This document shows, in pieces, positions 1-10,365 of a stretch of 64,000 nt of DNA; position 1 is the stretch's first letter, and the number at the start of each line of letters is the position of its first letter. The stretch is from Vombatus ursinus (Eukaryota; Chordata; Mammalia; Diprotodontia; Vombatidae), in assembly GCF_900497805.2 (NCBI RefSeq), contig NW_020954608.1, positions 11,986,589-12,050,588 on the forward strand, read 5' to 3'. A program made the position numbers and the translations under genes. The notes beneath the pieces were generated by a model. That model was not told where the DNA came from. It saw nothing but the letters and a program-made list of their open reading frames with translations, and searched no databases.

Positions 1-89
1 GAAAATACAAATGTTAAGTAAGACACAGTTCTTATTCTCAGGCATCTCATAATCTAGCAGAGGAGGTGACATAATTTCTCTAAGAATCC

Positions 90-170
90 GTTTCTTAGTT
101 TGTAAAATGGAAGTATTGAACTAAATGATCTCCAAGGTTCCTTCCAGCTCTAAGTCCTGTTACCCTACAT
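90..170 (+). mobile_element. MIR 3' fragment
   Basis: Short relic with the MIR signature tgtaaaatgg followed by the ccttccagctctaag module typical of marsupial MIR copies. It is degraded and has no tRNA-like head. Bases 1-90 hold nothing recognised. Confidence 0.5.
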
Positions 171-189
171 ACATACACATACAATCACC

Positions 190-540
190 AGGTAAGGCAG
201 CAGAGGCTAAATGTAAGTGTAGGAGAGGGTGCTATGCAGGCTCCAAGAGGAGGAAAAAGATTAGTACTAGCTGGGGGCTTAGGGTGAGGTGGGGCAGGGA
301 ATATAGTGAACCGCATGAGAAAAACACATGGAGATGAGAGAGCATAGCAATATGAAAGAGATATGGTGAGGAGTCCCCATGTGGTGGTAAAGTAGAGAGT
401 GCATGAAGGAGAGGTGTGAGAGAAAGCTGTAAAGGTTGTTCAAGCCATATTGTGAAGGGCCTAGAGCCTAGAGTAACAAGTGATTCTCAGAGGACCTACA
501 CTGAAGGAAGTGTTAATGTCCCAAAATGAAAGAATTTGGA
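190..540 (-). mobile_element. L2 LINE relic, antisense
   Basis: The purine-rich strand carries the order of words seen in antisense L2 3' sequence, including a stretch close to 'ttgtgaagggcctagagcc'. It resembles the longer copy at 1435-2000 and the better copy at 51715-52210. No coding content can be read. Bases 541-690 hold nothing recognised. Confidence 0.4.
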
Positions 541-690
541 CTACTTTTCCCCATCTTTAGCACTTTGAATACTTTTCCAATCATAAGGTTTTTCCTCTAA
601 CTTGCTTGGATTCCATCAAGTAATTTGGAGTTGACCAGAACAAAACCACCCATCAATCAGTCTAGAGCTGGTATACATATTTACATACAC

Positions 691-872
691 TTTCTTTCTT
701 TTCTCCTTCCTTCCTTCCTCTCCTTTCTTCCTTCTTTTCTCTCCTTCCTTCCTTGTTTTCTTCCTTCTTTTCCTTCCTTCCTCTCCTTCCTCCTTTCCTT
801 TCCTTCCTTTCCTTCCTTCCTTGTTTCCTTCCTTCCTTCCTTCTTTCCTCCCTCACTCCTCTCTCCCCCCTT
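691..872. repeat. (CCTT)n-rich polypyrimidine microsatellite
   Basis: About 180 bases of irregular ccttt/tcctt units, pyrimidine only apart from two g and one a. Both strands are open for about 70-110 codons here, giving Phe/Ser/Leu-rich or Arg/Lys/Glu-rich strings, which is a composition artefact. Confidence 0.9.
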
Positions 873-1010
873 TGATCAAACACCTATTATGTGCACTGAA
901 CACCCATTATGTGCAGTTCACCTAGGTACTCTGGGAGATACAAAGATAAGTAATTGATAGAGTGACTGGTCTGAAGGAGTTTGCACTCAGCTAGGAAGAG
1001 ATACGACACA
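873..1010 (-). mobile_element. L2 LINE relic, antisense head
   Basis: Carries the antisense L2 3'-end words 'cctattatgtgc', 'gatacaaagataag' and 'aaggagtttgcactc'. The 'cacc(c/t)attatgtgca' word is present twice in a row, a small tandem duplication. Probably the beginning of the same L2 copy that resumes at 1435. Confidence 0.5.
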
Positions 1011-1024
1011 TGTGCAGATAATAG

Positions 1025-1185
1025 ATTTAGAGCTTGGAGGAATCTCCAGGTTCATCTAGCCTAACTATCTCATTTTGTAGATGAAGATACTGAAACCAAG
1101 AGGTGTAAAGTCCTCCTGCAAGAGCACATTTTAGTAGCAAGCAGCAGAACCAAGATTCAGTGCTGGGTTTATCAACTCCAAATGT
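1025..1185 (-). mobile_element. MIR relic, antisense
   Basis: Antisense MIR order: 'cattttgtagatgaagata', a decayed gaaaccaagaggtgtaaag region, then a degenerate head. It lies between two pieces of antisense L2, so probably inserted into it. Confidence 0.5.
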
Positions 1186-1229
1186 ATCTTACTACTGCAC
1201 ATAGGTTCTCAAGGATAAATACAGCAGAG

Positions 1230-1405
1230 GCAGGATACTGTGGTGGAGAGAGCTCTGAAATGGAATCAGAGGACTTGAGTTTTTATCCTGGCTCATTGCT
1301 TTCTACCTGTATAATCTTGGGCAGGTCATTTCACTTTTCTGGGTCTGTTTTCACACTTATGAAATGAAGGCATTATAGTAGATTGTTTATAATGTCTCTT
1401 CCCTC
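1230..1405 (+). mobile_element. MIR relic
   Basis: Sense MIR order: gagagctctgaaatggaatc, 'cttgggcaggtcatttcac', 'cttatgaaatgaagg' and the tail 'ataatgtctcttccctcc'. Heavily mutated. Confidence 0.6.
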
Positions 1406-1434
1406 CCTAGAGCCTTTTATCAAAAATAAGAGTA

Positions 1435-2000
1435 TTAAGTACATGAGGTCAGGAGAGGGAAACATGGGAGTATCAGGGAAAGTTTCCTGGAAGAGGCGAC
1501 ATTTGTTAGGTTTCAAAAAATGGGGAGGCTGTCTGGGGAGGTGGCGGCTGGGCTAAAAGTATTCCAGGTACAGGGAACAAGCTGGGTAAAGATAAAGTGG
1601 TGGAAAAATATGGGAGGTGTTTGGCTTACAGGAGTGATATAGTTGGGCAGGAGCACAGAGTAGGTAGTAGTGTGTGTGTGAGATAAGACATGGAGGGTGC
1701 TAGACCCTAAGCCAAGATGCTTGACAGAAAATTGGAATCCAGAGAAGGATTTTGGACAGAGGATTGATATGATATTACTTATGGATTATTAATAATAATA
1801 GCTCACATTTTCATAGTGCTTACTATGTGCCAGGCACTATACTAAGCACTTTACAATGATTATTAGGGGAGGACTGATAATCTGGCAGCAGTGCACAGAA
1901 AAGATTTGAGAGGGAAGGTTATAGAAGAAAGAGGACCTGTCAAAGGTCCAATACAAGGGTCTAAGTGGATGGTATTAAGGACCTCAATTAGGCTGATGAT
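1435..2000 (-). mobile_element. L2 LINE relic, antisense
   Basis: Long antisense L2 3' segment with 'ggaagaggcgacatttg', 'attccaggtacagggaac' and 'ggacagaggattgatatg' in the order of the L2 consensus. Interrupted at about 1786-1862 by an antisense MIR tail ('tactatgtgccaggcac') and at 2001-2254 by a SINE; it resumes at 2255 and fades by about 2300. Confidence 0.55.
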
Positions 2001-2254
2001 TCGTTGTTCAGTCAGTTTTGGTCACTTTTGACTCTTTGTGACCCGTTTGGGGTTTTCTTGGCAAAGAGAGTCGAGTAGTTTGCCGTTTCCTTCTCCAGCT
2101 CATTTGAAAGATGAGGAAACTGAGGCAAACAGGGTTAAGTGACTTGCCCAGGATCACATAGCTAGGAAGTGCCCGAGACCACATTTGAACTCAGGAAGAT
2201 GAGTCTTCCTGACTCTAGGCCCAGCACTCTATCCACTGTCACCTAGTAGCCCTC
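2001..2254 (-). mobile_element. Mar-1-type CORE-SINE with 12-base target duplication
   Basis: Full-length antisense copy: RTE-like tail first (gttgttcagtcag), then 'ggggttttcttggcaaag', the core 'gaggaaactgaggcaaaca' and the tRNA-like head ending near 'ccactgtcacctag'. Flanked by perfect copies of taggctgatgat at 1989-2000 and 2255-2266, so the boundaries are exact. Inserted in an antisense L2. Confidence 0.92.
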
Positions 2255-2299
2255 TAGGCTGATGATAATGGAAATATAAAAGGACAAAATCATAGAGGT

Positions 2300-3235
2300 C
2301 CAATTGACAAGAATTTGTAATTGATTGAATGCATGCAATGAATGAGGAGGAATCAAAAGGTAACTGATGTACTGTGGTCTGAAGTAAGATGACATGATTG
2401 AAAATCTATTTCCAGAGTATTGATTCTTATCTGGGGCTCTTAAGAATGTTTCCACGAGGCCTTTTTCATATAAAAAACCACCTCAAGGGAGAGTATTCAT
2501 TTTTAGAAAATGCTTTTAGGGAAAGGTAATGGGCTTTTATAGTTAGATGTTAACCTTCTTCCCACTTCAGTTGCTTTCTATAAAACGAGATCATTTTTAT
2601 GTCTCCATACACCCCTGTAGAGCCAATGTCGATGTGTTGCCACTGAAGGTTGATGATACCCTTCTTGGATATCATTTATGGGAAGTAGTTCCCAGGGTAA
2701 GGGAGCCGTTGGCAGCAGAAAACACTATGATTTAAAAAATTTTTTTTTGCCACCTTTAAGATGTGAGAAAACTAATCAACTGGATTCTTCCTCAGCCTTA
2801 GCTGTTTTCTGGGACTAAGTCAGGTGTTTTCCAGTACTACGTTGCTTTTAAGCAAGACCCCAGAGAGTTTTTCTATGATTTCTAAAAGTTGCTACTGTAC
2901 ATAGAGGGAGTAGCTACTCTACATAGAGAATTTGCATTACTGTGACTCTGCATTACTAATGTGCTTTTTTACTATAGCAATTATTTATTTTTTGCAAGCC
3001 ATGTGTTAATTGGGCCCCTGCCTTGATGCCATCACCCTAGGTGCTATCTTGGATGGGTATTGATCTTGGATAGGTATTGGCTGGGGAAGGGGAAAGGGAA
3101 GGGGAGGTTGTTCAAAAAAGTCTCTTTGACTTGTTTTCCCACAAGAATTTTCCCTGAGGACATCAGAATTTGGGCCAAAAAAAGATCTGCGATACATGCT
3201 GTTTAATCTCAAATAAGCTGAGCGTTCCATAAGAC
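2300..3235. other. Unassigned intergenic sequence
   Basis: No gene or confident repeat seen. A 17-base unit close to 'ttggatgggtattgatc' is repeated in tandem at about 3050-3083. Open frames here are short and have no recognisable content. Confidence 0.5.
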
Positions 3236-3428
3236 AATATCTTGCTCTTCCCTGATTATTAGTTATACAACCCTAGCAAGCCACTTAACATCCCTCATCC
3301 TCAGTTTTCTTATGTGTAAAAGGACAATAAGTAGTACTTTACAGACAGGGTGGTTGTGAGGATCAAATGATATATATCTATATATCTATATATACATGTA
3401 AAGTGATGTATAAACAATAGCCCACCAC
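3236..3428 (+). mobile_element. MIR relic
   Basis: Sense MIR with 'caagccacttaacatccc', 'gtgtaaaaggacaataagta', 'gtggttgtgaggatcaaatg' and a decayed 3' end. A small TATATC microsatellite has grown at 3370-3396. Confidence 0.7.
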
Positions 3429-3469
3429 CACCACCTTCATCATGATGTTTATTTTCTTTTAAATTTCCC

Positions 3470-4085
3470 ACAATGGCTGATAAAATTTCTTTTCAAGCCT
3501 TCCACTCCATCCCTTCCCCACGCCCTCTCACCATACATTTTAGTGAAATAATAGAAGGCATCCATGGTAAGCTTACTCTTCTCCCCTATGTCTCAGACTA
3601 CTTGTTATCATCCCCCTTTCTCTCTTCCTTTGCTTCAGTTTCTGAAGCATTAAATCCCTCATTAAAGCCAAGCCCCCAGCTGGTACCACTGAGTCTCTGC
3701 CTGTTTTCTCCCCCCATAATCTTCTTTCTCTAATCTTTAATTTTATTTTTCCTTCAATCTTTTCCAACCTATTGACTCCTTCCCAGTTTCCTACAAATAT
3801 GCCTGGATCACTACCATTCTTAAAAAAGAAAAACAACTTTGACCCTACCATCCCCTTAAATTGTCATTCGATATATCTTCTCCCTTTCATAGCCAAACTT
3901 CTAGACAAAACTTTCTATGTTCCTTGCCTTGACTTCCTTTCCTCTTGCCAACTTCTTAATTCCTTGTAATCTGGCTTCTAATCTTGTCACTGAACTGAAA
4001 TTGCTCTTTCCAAAATTACCAATATTTCTTAATTGTCACATTTTCTTTCATTCTCCATCTTTCTTTACTTTTCTGCATTATTTAA
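3470..4085 (+). mobile_element. L2 LINE fragment with reverse-transcriptase remnant
   Basis: Translating 3840-3965 on the plus strand gives HSIYLLPFIAKLLDKTFY followed by LDFLSSCQLLNSL. This matches the L2/CR1-superfamily reverse-transcriptase segment of the form NYRPISLLPFxAKLLEK...FLSSHxLLNSLQSGF. The frame then shifts, and the next piece (near 3970-4030) still reads like the xxTELxLLFxKLxIFLN continuation. The piece is 5'- and 3'-truncated and has no catalytic DD box. It ends where the antisense L1-family element begins. Confidence 0.7.
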
Positions 4086-5143
4086 AAAATTATTTTTAAT
4101 TCTGAATTTAATGAATTGCAAAAGATGTTTCTCTATATAAAGTAGAACAGGAAAAGATTATATGGGGAAATGCAAATTTCTATTAAATACTCTAAAAATA
4201 TGTAACAATCTCTCATCTAAAAATATATAGAAAATATCTATTACATAATTTTTAAAAGCATTTAACAAATTCAACATGTTACTTTCTTTTAAAAAATTTT
4301 TAATTTCTTATTTGGAACTTAAACACACAAAAAAGATGACTTTTATATCCACATATATAGGAGAACACAAAAAATTGTATATGAAACTGTGACTCTCCGT
4401 GTTATATAGTATACTTAAAAATTATGTCATAAATTTTACGGATTAGTTTCAAAGCTGGCCTTTGGATTTCATTCTATTCTCTTCTGGGTAAGTTAAAAAC
4501 ATTTAAATAGTCTTCTTTTTTGGGGTACCACTATTGCTAACTCTTCTGACCTTTAACACCCCTCCTCCCACTTAAAAACTGAGTGAAAGAAAAAAAAAGC
4601 CTTCAAACAAACATAATCAAGCAAAGCAAATGCACACAGTGACAATGTATAAAAATGTATGGCTCTTTTCACACTTTGGGCCATCATTACCTCTCTGTCA
4701 GGAAGTGGGTAATATGATTCATCACAGTCCCCTGGAGATGCTGTTCATTGTATTGATCAGATCTTAAGTCTTTCAAAGGTGGTTTTCTTTACAATGCTGT
4801 CCCTTCATAAATTGTTCTTGTTCTGCTCACTTAATTCTGCACCAGTTCATATTACCCAGGATTCTTTTAGTCATCTCTTAAGTGTGATGACATTCTCTTA
4901 CATTCATATATCACAATTTATTCATCAATTCCCCAATTATTTAAGAGGTGATCTAAGGTACCTGCTGAGATTCTAATTCTTTCCTTTTTTTCTTTTCCCT
5001 TTTACTTTCCCTCTTGGGGTCAGGAAATTTGTTTCCCTTATGGCTCTTCCCTCCATAATATTATCAGATGATACTCTTAACCACTTCTTCCTTCTATTCC
5101 CCACTTGTTGCCCTGTTGAGTTTGTGGAGTTACTATGCATGTA

Positions 5144-5176
<33 letters not shown>

Positions 5177-5201
5177 TGTATGTGTGTGTGTGTGTGTGTG
5201 T
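5144..5201. repeat. (TG)n microsatellite
   Basis: About 58 bases of TG with two A interruptions, inside the 3' region of the HAL1-like element. Confidence 0.95.
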
Positions 5202-5529
5202 TTAACACTCCTTTGTTTCAGAGGAGGAAAGTTTACCTGCTGCTCAGTCTCTGCACTTTTCCTCTTTCTCTGAATACTCTACAAGGAAAAACAAGTTCCA
5301 ATCCTTTCTTCCTCTTTTCTATACTAATGTATTCCCTTTCTCTTCCCTTCATTCCCCCTCTTCAAAACCTCGGAATGTAACCAACTCCCTCCAGAACCTC
5401 TATTTCTCTTATTTAACTCCCTCAGTGCTTACTGAAGACATTAAGGTTTTGAAGGGTCACTTATTTCTTCTGTCTATGACAGTGAAGGCACCACAATCAT
5501 CATACAGCCCTTTCAAATTGCACAACTGT

Positions 5530-6110
5530 ATTTACCTTTCAAGGATTTTCTGCTCTTGTTTTTGTATTTCAAAGTTTCTATTCAGCTCTGTTCTTTCAAT
5601 CAGGAATACTTTAAAGCCCTCTATTCCATTAATCATAGTCCCCCCCCCCCCCCTTAGGATTATCCTTAGCTTTGTAAGGGAAATTATTCTTGGTTGTAAG
5701 ACTGCATGCTTTGTCTTTTGGAAGAGCGTCTTCCAAGATCTCTCAATTGAATTAGAAGCTACTAGGTCTTGTGTGATCCTGTGCATTTCCTTGATACTTA
5801 ACTGCTTCCCCCTCCTCCCCTCCCAGATATTTGCAGTATTTTTTCTTTGATGGAGGAGCTCTAGATTCTGGCTATGACATTATTAGGACTTTTCCTTTTG
5901 GAGTTTCTTTCAAGAGGAGATCAATGGATTCTTTCTATCTTTGCCCTCTGGTTCTAAAAGTTCTGGATAGTTTATATTTATGATTTCTTGAAATACAGTG
6001 TCCAGTCATGGTTTTTGGGGAGTCTTATTATTTTAAAATTATCTCTCCTTGACCTATTTTCTAGACCAGTTATTTTTTAAAATCAGATATCTTACAATTT
6101 CTTCAAGTTT
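5530..6110 (-). pseudogene. L1-family ORF1p remnant
   Basis: ORF1p is the L1 RNA-binding trimer protein that packages the element RNA. On the minus strand, about 6075-5950 corresponds to the ENRSRRDNLRIIGLPE region and the LDTVFQEI word that follows it. About 5786-5532 encodes HRITQDLVASNSIERSWKTL then LQPRIISLTKLRIIL, matching the C-terminal domain pattern (RITxDLAxxTLxxRRxW ... LQPRIxYPAKLxIIxxG). In-frame stops and frame changes are present, so it is dead. A C-run at 5640-5654 falls within it. Confidence 0.75.
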
Positions 6111-6223
6111 TCGATCTTTTGATTTTTTTCTAGTATTTCTTGCTATATCATGGAATCCTTATTTCTGTTTGCTCTATTCTGCTGCTTAGAGAATCAATTA
6201 CTTGGTTAAGATTTACTACTTTC

Positions 6224-6366
6224 AGGGGCAGCTAGATGGTGCAGTGGTTAGAGCACTGGCCCTGCCGTCAGGAGGACCTGAGTTCAAATCCTGCCTCAGA
6301 CCAAACACTTGACACTGACTAGCTGTGTGACCCTAGGCAAATCACTTAACCCCAATTGCCTAAAAA
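6224..6366 (+). mobile_element. Poly(A) tRNA-derived SINE (SINE1/WALLSI type)
   Basis: Short SINE: gggcagctagatggtgcag head with tRNA-like A box, 'gagttcaaatcctgcctc' B-box region, 'ctagctgtgtgaccctag', tail ccccaattgcct plus a short A-run. The 16-base target duplication aagatttactactttc is perfect at 6208-6223 and 6367-6382, so this is an exact, L1-style insertion into the coiled-coil part of the ORF1 remnant. Confidence 0.93.
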
Positions 6367-6555
6367 AAGATTTACTACTTTCTATTCTAAGCTATTTATT
6401 TCCTTCTAAATGTCTCCTCCAGGGATGTGTCATTAAAAAAAATCCTTTGCTTCATTTCTTTTAGATATACATATAGTCCTTGTGGGAAAACCCATTTTTT
6501 CCCTTTGAGTATTTAATTGCAGTTGTTAGGGAGTTACTTTCTCCTTCTTGGGGAT

Positions 6556-6638
6556 TTCTCTCTCTCTCTGTCTTTCTCTGTCTCTCTCTCTCTTCTTTCT
6601 CGCTCACATAAACACACATACACACATACATATATATC
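6556..6638. repeat. (TC)n/(CA)n/(TA)n compound microsatellite
   Basis: TC-rich run to about 6600, then acacacatac and atatata units. Lies in the HAL1-like element's 5' part. Confidence 0.85.
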
Positions 6639-7214
6639 ACTAGTTGGTGTCTTCTTTAGTTTATATATCTCTGCAGCTTTATTTCCTTGAGTTGGGTCTC
6701 TCTTCAAGAGTTAGGCCCAGCCCCCTGTCATACTTTTGAAGGAAGTGGTCAGCCCTGGGTGGTCTTGCCCTGTGTTTCCTGGCTTCCTGCCTTGATCTCC
6801 ACCTTCAGGGGTTAGATCCCCCTAGATTTTTGAGGTTCAGAGTGCTGGACCTTCAAAGCCCTCTATGGTATCTCAAGACAGAGTGTTGGGGTATTTAGGA
6901 GCCCTTGTGTAACTAGGTTATCCCAGTCTAAGCATTGCTGTTTTACACCATTGGCTGGGCTACTCCAGGGTTTTCAAGGACCCCAATGGGCTTTCTGACC
7001 ACCTCCCTGGGCTTTTTCAGGGGAACTCTCTGATTTTGTTGACTGCTTCAGGACAGAAAGCCCTGATTGACTTCAAAATGGAGTTATATTCTTCATCTTT
7101 AGGTCATTGGGACAAATCACATAATAGCATTTGTTGAATTTTAATTCTTCTCTCAATAAGAAAAATAAAATGCACCTTCAATTATCATGGATCACCATTC
7201 TTACTTGTTTTTCT

Positions 7215-7432
7215 TGCCTAGATATGGACCACAGGATTAGAATCTGGAAGAGATTTTACACATCACTGAGTAACTCCCTCATTTTACAGATGAAGAAATT
7301 AAGGCCCAGAGCAGGGAAGTTATTTGCCTAAGGTCATAGGTTATAATCTATAACTAGCAGATGTGAGATTTGAACCCAGGACCTCTGACCTCACATCTGG
7401 TTCTCTTTCTATTACATCATGCTGCCTTCTTT
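7215..7432 (-). mobile_element. MIR-type relic, antisense
   Basis: Antisense order: 'cctcattttacagatgaag', 'gcccagagcagggaagtta', 'gatttgaacccaggacctc' and the head 'attacatcatgctgcc'. Confidence 0.7.
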
Positions 7433-8410
7433 ACAAGAGGCAAGGCAGGGAATTCTATTTCAAAAGAAATTTAAAAAATTAAACTAAATTCTGAGAATGA
7501 AATGTTATGTACTTTCTTGGGGCACTGATCTGAGAGTAGTGGCTAGGTTCTTGTTTGAGGGGAAGTGACTGACTTATTTTGTTGACCTTGAGAGCTATTA
7601 ATGAGGAAATGTCCTCTACCAATGCATATTAACACTTGCTTTGCCATTAAAATCCTAGAGAGTTGCTTCGGGGGGCCCCTAAAGGTTGCCTGGGGTCAGT
7701 CAGTATGTCCCAGTATCCAGACTTGATCCCAGGTCTTCATGACTCCCAGACTAGCTGGTTGGGCTCTTTTTTTCCCTTTCTTCTATCAGTTCATTCTGTA
7801 CTGCTCTTGCTCCTTTCCCTCCTGGTTCTCCAGTTCCTTCTCCTCCTCTTCATTATTACCACCATCACCTTCCCAATCATTCTGAATTCCTAGATATCAT
7901 ATGGCAGGTGGCGCCAGATCCCTTTTGGGAAGGTAGAGGCAGGGGTGGGGTGGGGAGTGGTTGGCAACCTTTCAGAATTGAGATGCTAAAGTGATGATCC
8001 TTGACCTTGATTGATCCTAGACTGGGTGAGGGCATGGCGATGGTGGGGACAGGAAATCTCTCCCACTCTAAAATATGAATTCCACATATATACATTTCAC
8101 TATTTAGATATTCATTTTGATTAACAAATATCTTTTAAAAATGCAAGTATCCCAGAAAGGGTTAAGCTCCTCAGTTTACAATGACTTTAATCAAATAATC
8201 AGATTGCTTTCCTCCTAATACCTGAGTGAGATCAGCTGCTCCAAGGGAATAGGAGTTTGATTGGAAGATTGAGTTATAGAAGAGGGACAGGGAAAAGTAA
8301 TTTTGGAAGAAGGAGTGGTGGGGAATAACCCAAATGTTAAGGTAGTTGGGGTGGGGAGGTAAGAAAGCATCAAAGTAAAATTTTGTGTACTTTGAAATTT
8401 TGTCAAGGTG
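7433..8410. other. Unassigned intergenic sequence
   Basis: No gene or repeat recognised. The leucine-rich 76-codon frame at 7663-7893 comes from a CT-rich patch (7765-7880) and has no domain content. Confidence 0.5.
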
Positions 8411-8416
8411 GTGGCA

Positions 8417-8520
8417 AATATTGCATCTCAGTTTCCTTATGCGCTAAAAAAAAAGGGCTGGACTCAATGACCTCTAAAGTCCCTTTCAGATCTGACTTAG
8501 GATGTTATGATTGAGTTCTG
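8417..8520 (+). mobile_element. MIR 3' fragment
   Basis: 'atctcagtttccttatgcg', an A-run, then 'gggctggactcaatgacctc' and 'cctttcagatctgac': the 3' half of a marsupial MIR-type copy. Confidence 0.65.
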
Positions 8521-8606
8521 CCCTTGACATAAACTCTGTGGGTTACTGAAGCCTGCTCTGGGGTTTCCAAGACCCAAATCCAAAGATATGTTATGGATTG
8601 GGGGAT

Positions 8607-8853
8607 GTTGTTGTCATTGTTGAATTGTTTCAGTTGTGTCTGACCCTTTTTGACCCTATTTGGAGTTTTCTTGGCAAAAATACTGGAGTGGTTTGCCATT
8701 TCCTTTTCCAGATGAGGAAACTAAAGAAAACAGGGTTAAGTGACTTGCCCAGGGTCATACAGCTAGGAAGTTTCTGAGACTGGATTTGAACTCATGAAGA
8801 TGAGGCTTCTTGATTCCAAGCCTAGTCTCTATCCACTCCACCACGTACCTGCC
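8607..8853 (-). mobile_element. Mar-1-type CORE-SINE, antisense
   Basis: Complete antisense copy from 'gttgttgtcattgttgaatt' to 'ccaccacgtacctgcc'. A diverged target duplication is visible: tggattggggg at 8594-8604 against tggattagagg at 8855-8865 (two differences), which suggests an older insertion. Confidence 0.85.
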
Positions 8854-9042
8854 TTGGATTAGAGGGTAGGGGAAATCCAAAAGGTCACAAGTTTTTAAGG
8901 CAGTCTGTTGAAAGTAGGACCAGCTTTTGCTTATAGCTTATCATCTGCTCTCTGCATCTCAATCTGATTTGGGCATTTATGTAACCTTGGGCAAGTCAGT
9001 TAACCTTGTTGAGACTAAGATTCTTCATCTGTAAAATGAGAT

Positions 9043-9056
9043 CAGGGGTTTTCAAC

Positions 9057-9102
<46 letters not shown>

Positions 9103-9240
9103 GTGTATAATGATTTTAAATGCTTAAAATAAAATAAATAGGTTTCCAATGGAAACCAATTATATGGAAATACAGTCATCAACATGTGCTATTAAAAAAA
9201 AACCTTCCAAATTTAACAGACCTCAAGTCAAGAACCCCTG
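9043..9240. mobile_element. hAT-type nonautonomous DNA transposon
   Basis: Terminal inverted repeats caggggttttcaac (start) and gtcaagaacccctg (end). The internal words 'aataggtttccaatggaaac' and 'caattatatggaaatacag' recur as a family in marsupials. A TG array (9061-9102) has expanded just inside the left end. The expected 8-base duplication is not clean (atgagat / atgatat). Non-coding. Confidence 0.7.
9061..9102. repeat. (TG)n microsatellite
   Basis: About 21 TG units, nearly perfect, inside the hAT-type element. Confidence 0.97.
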
Positions 9241-9321
9241 ATGATATCTTTCAGCTCTAAAGCTATAATTCTATGAATGAATATGAGGTCCCCTACCCTT
9301 AGAGGATAAGAACACAGAGGA

Positions 9322-9406
9322 GATATGTATGTGTGTGCATGTGTAAGTGTGCATATGCATGTTTGTATGTATGTGTATTTGTGTGCATGTATATATGTTT
9401 GTGTGC

Positions 9407-9447
<41 letters not shown>
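9322..9447. repeat. (TG)n / GTAT-type compound microsatellite
   Basis: Irregular gtatgtgtgtgcat units followed by a pure TG run (about 9410-9446). Open frames of His-Thr repeats on the minus strand are artefacts of this array. Confidence 0.95.
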
Positions 9448-9448
<1 letters not shown>

Positions 9449-10130
9449 TGGCTGGCCCCTGAGGTAGCTGCATAGGGAAGCTGGACCACCAAGAAATCCA
9501 GAGGGAGTGGCAAGGCTGGGAAACACCTCTCCAGCCCCATGTATAATTAATCAGAATATAAACATTAGCCCCTCACAGTAACTGTTTCAAGACCGCACTG
9601 CTTTGGTGTCCCCTGCTGGGCGCTAATATGTTCTACAACCCTGTTGGGGCATGGGTCTATCAGTGAATGGGAAATGCCGCTCAGCATCAGTATACTACAA
9701 GATGGCACTGGAAATACCACTTCTTGCACCTGACCAAACAGACCGGCTCCAAACACTGATGATCAAAGCAATCCTGGGAAATTAAAGCTAGAGGACGTGT
9801 CCCTGAAAGCTTGGACTCTGTGACACATTACTCGCTAATTTCCAAATTACCAGGCACAAGCTTTGTAACCTGATTACAGCTCCTTGCACCTTCTCTTACA
9901 ACCATTTAGGCTGTGGGCACTGGGTTTCATTTCCATTAATCAGGAAGGAAAAGCTCCCCAGGCTTCCGTGCTCTATGAAGATTTGCTTCTATTTTTAACA
10001 TCTGTCTGCCACTGCCACTTGCTGGCTAAAAATAAGCTTACTTACAATACAATTCATCACATTCGTGGTTGCCACTATAAGGCTTAATAAAAATCATCCA
10101 AGGAGAAATGCCTTTAAGAGATAAGTTATT
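9448..10130. other. Repeat-free unique sequence
   Basis: No gene seen. The part from about 9770 to 10100 has balanced base composition, none of the dispersed repeats found elsewhere, and homeodomain-like TAAT words (e.g. 'gctaatttccaaattacc', 'tccattaatcaggaagg'). A (TTA)n run follows at 10128-10142. Possible conserved noncoding element; not testable by eye. Confidence 0.3.
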
Positions 10131-10365
10131 ATTATTATTATTGTTGTTGCTATTTAGTATTTGTAAATCTATGATCCTTTGTAGACAGTCCTTTGATGTT
10201 ATGCCTTAGACTGACAGTCAGGATGCTACTGAAATACGTGATGCAAAAATGATGAGTCACTATCCTTGCCATAGCTAAGGCTAGAGAATGCTTTTGGGTC
10301 CCCTTTTCTTTCAATTGAACCATCTTTGGTACCCTCACTTGTCTCTGTGCTAATTTCTGTTCTCT

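Larger units (their letters stand above)
4086..7085 (-). mobile_element. HAL1-like or internally deleted L1, antisense
   Basis: Reading the minus strand: a G/C-richer 5' region (about 7085-6640), a coiled-coil-coding part (6480-6110), the ORF1p RNA-binding/C-terminal part (6110-5530), a 3' region (5440-5000), and an L1-type 3' end (4980-4086) with antisense words such as 'tcatcaattccccaatta'. No endonuclease or reverse-transcriptase sequence is visible between ORF1 and the 3' end. That is the layout of HAL1 ('half-L1') elements, though an L1 with a deleted ORF2 or two adjacent fragments would look alike. Boundaries are approximate. Confidence 0.6.
8960..9280 (+). mobile_element. MIR relic split by an hAT-type element
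   Basis: The first part runs 'taaccttgggcaagtcagtt' to 'ctgtaaaatgagat' at 9042. The second resumes at 9241 with 'gatatctttcagctctaaag' and ends 'ataattctatgaatg'. The two halves are contiguous in the MIR-type consensus once 9043-9240 is removed. Confidence 0.7.

Noticed and set aside
5425-5850. 141-codon plus-strand frame
   Set aside because: It is antisense to the L1-family ORF1 remnant and crosses a C-run.
9322-9473. CRISPR-like regular repeats
   Set aside because: The repeats are TG/GTAT microsatellite units with no spacers, in an animal genome.
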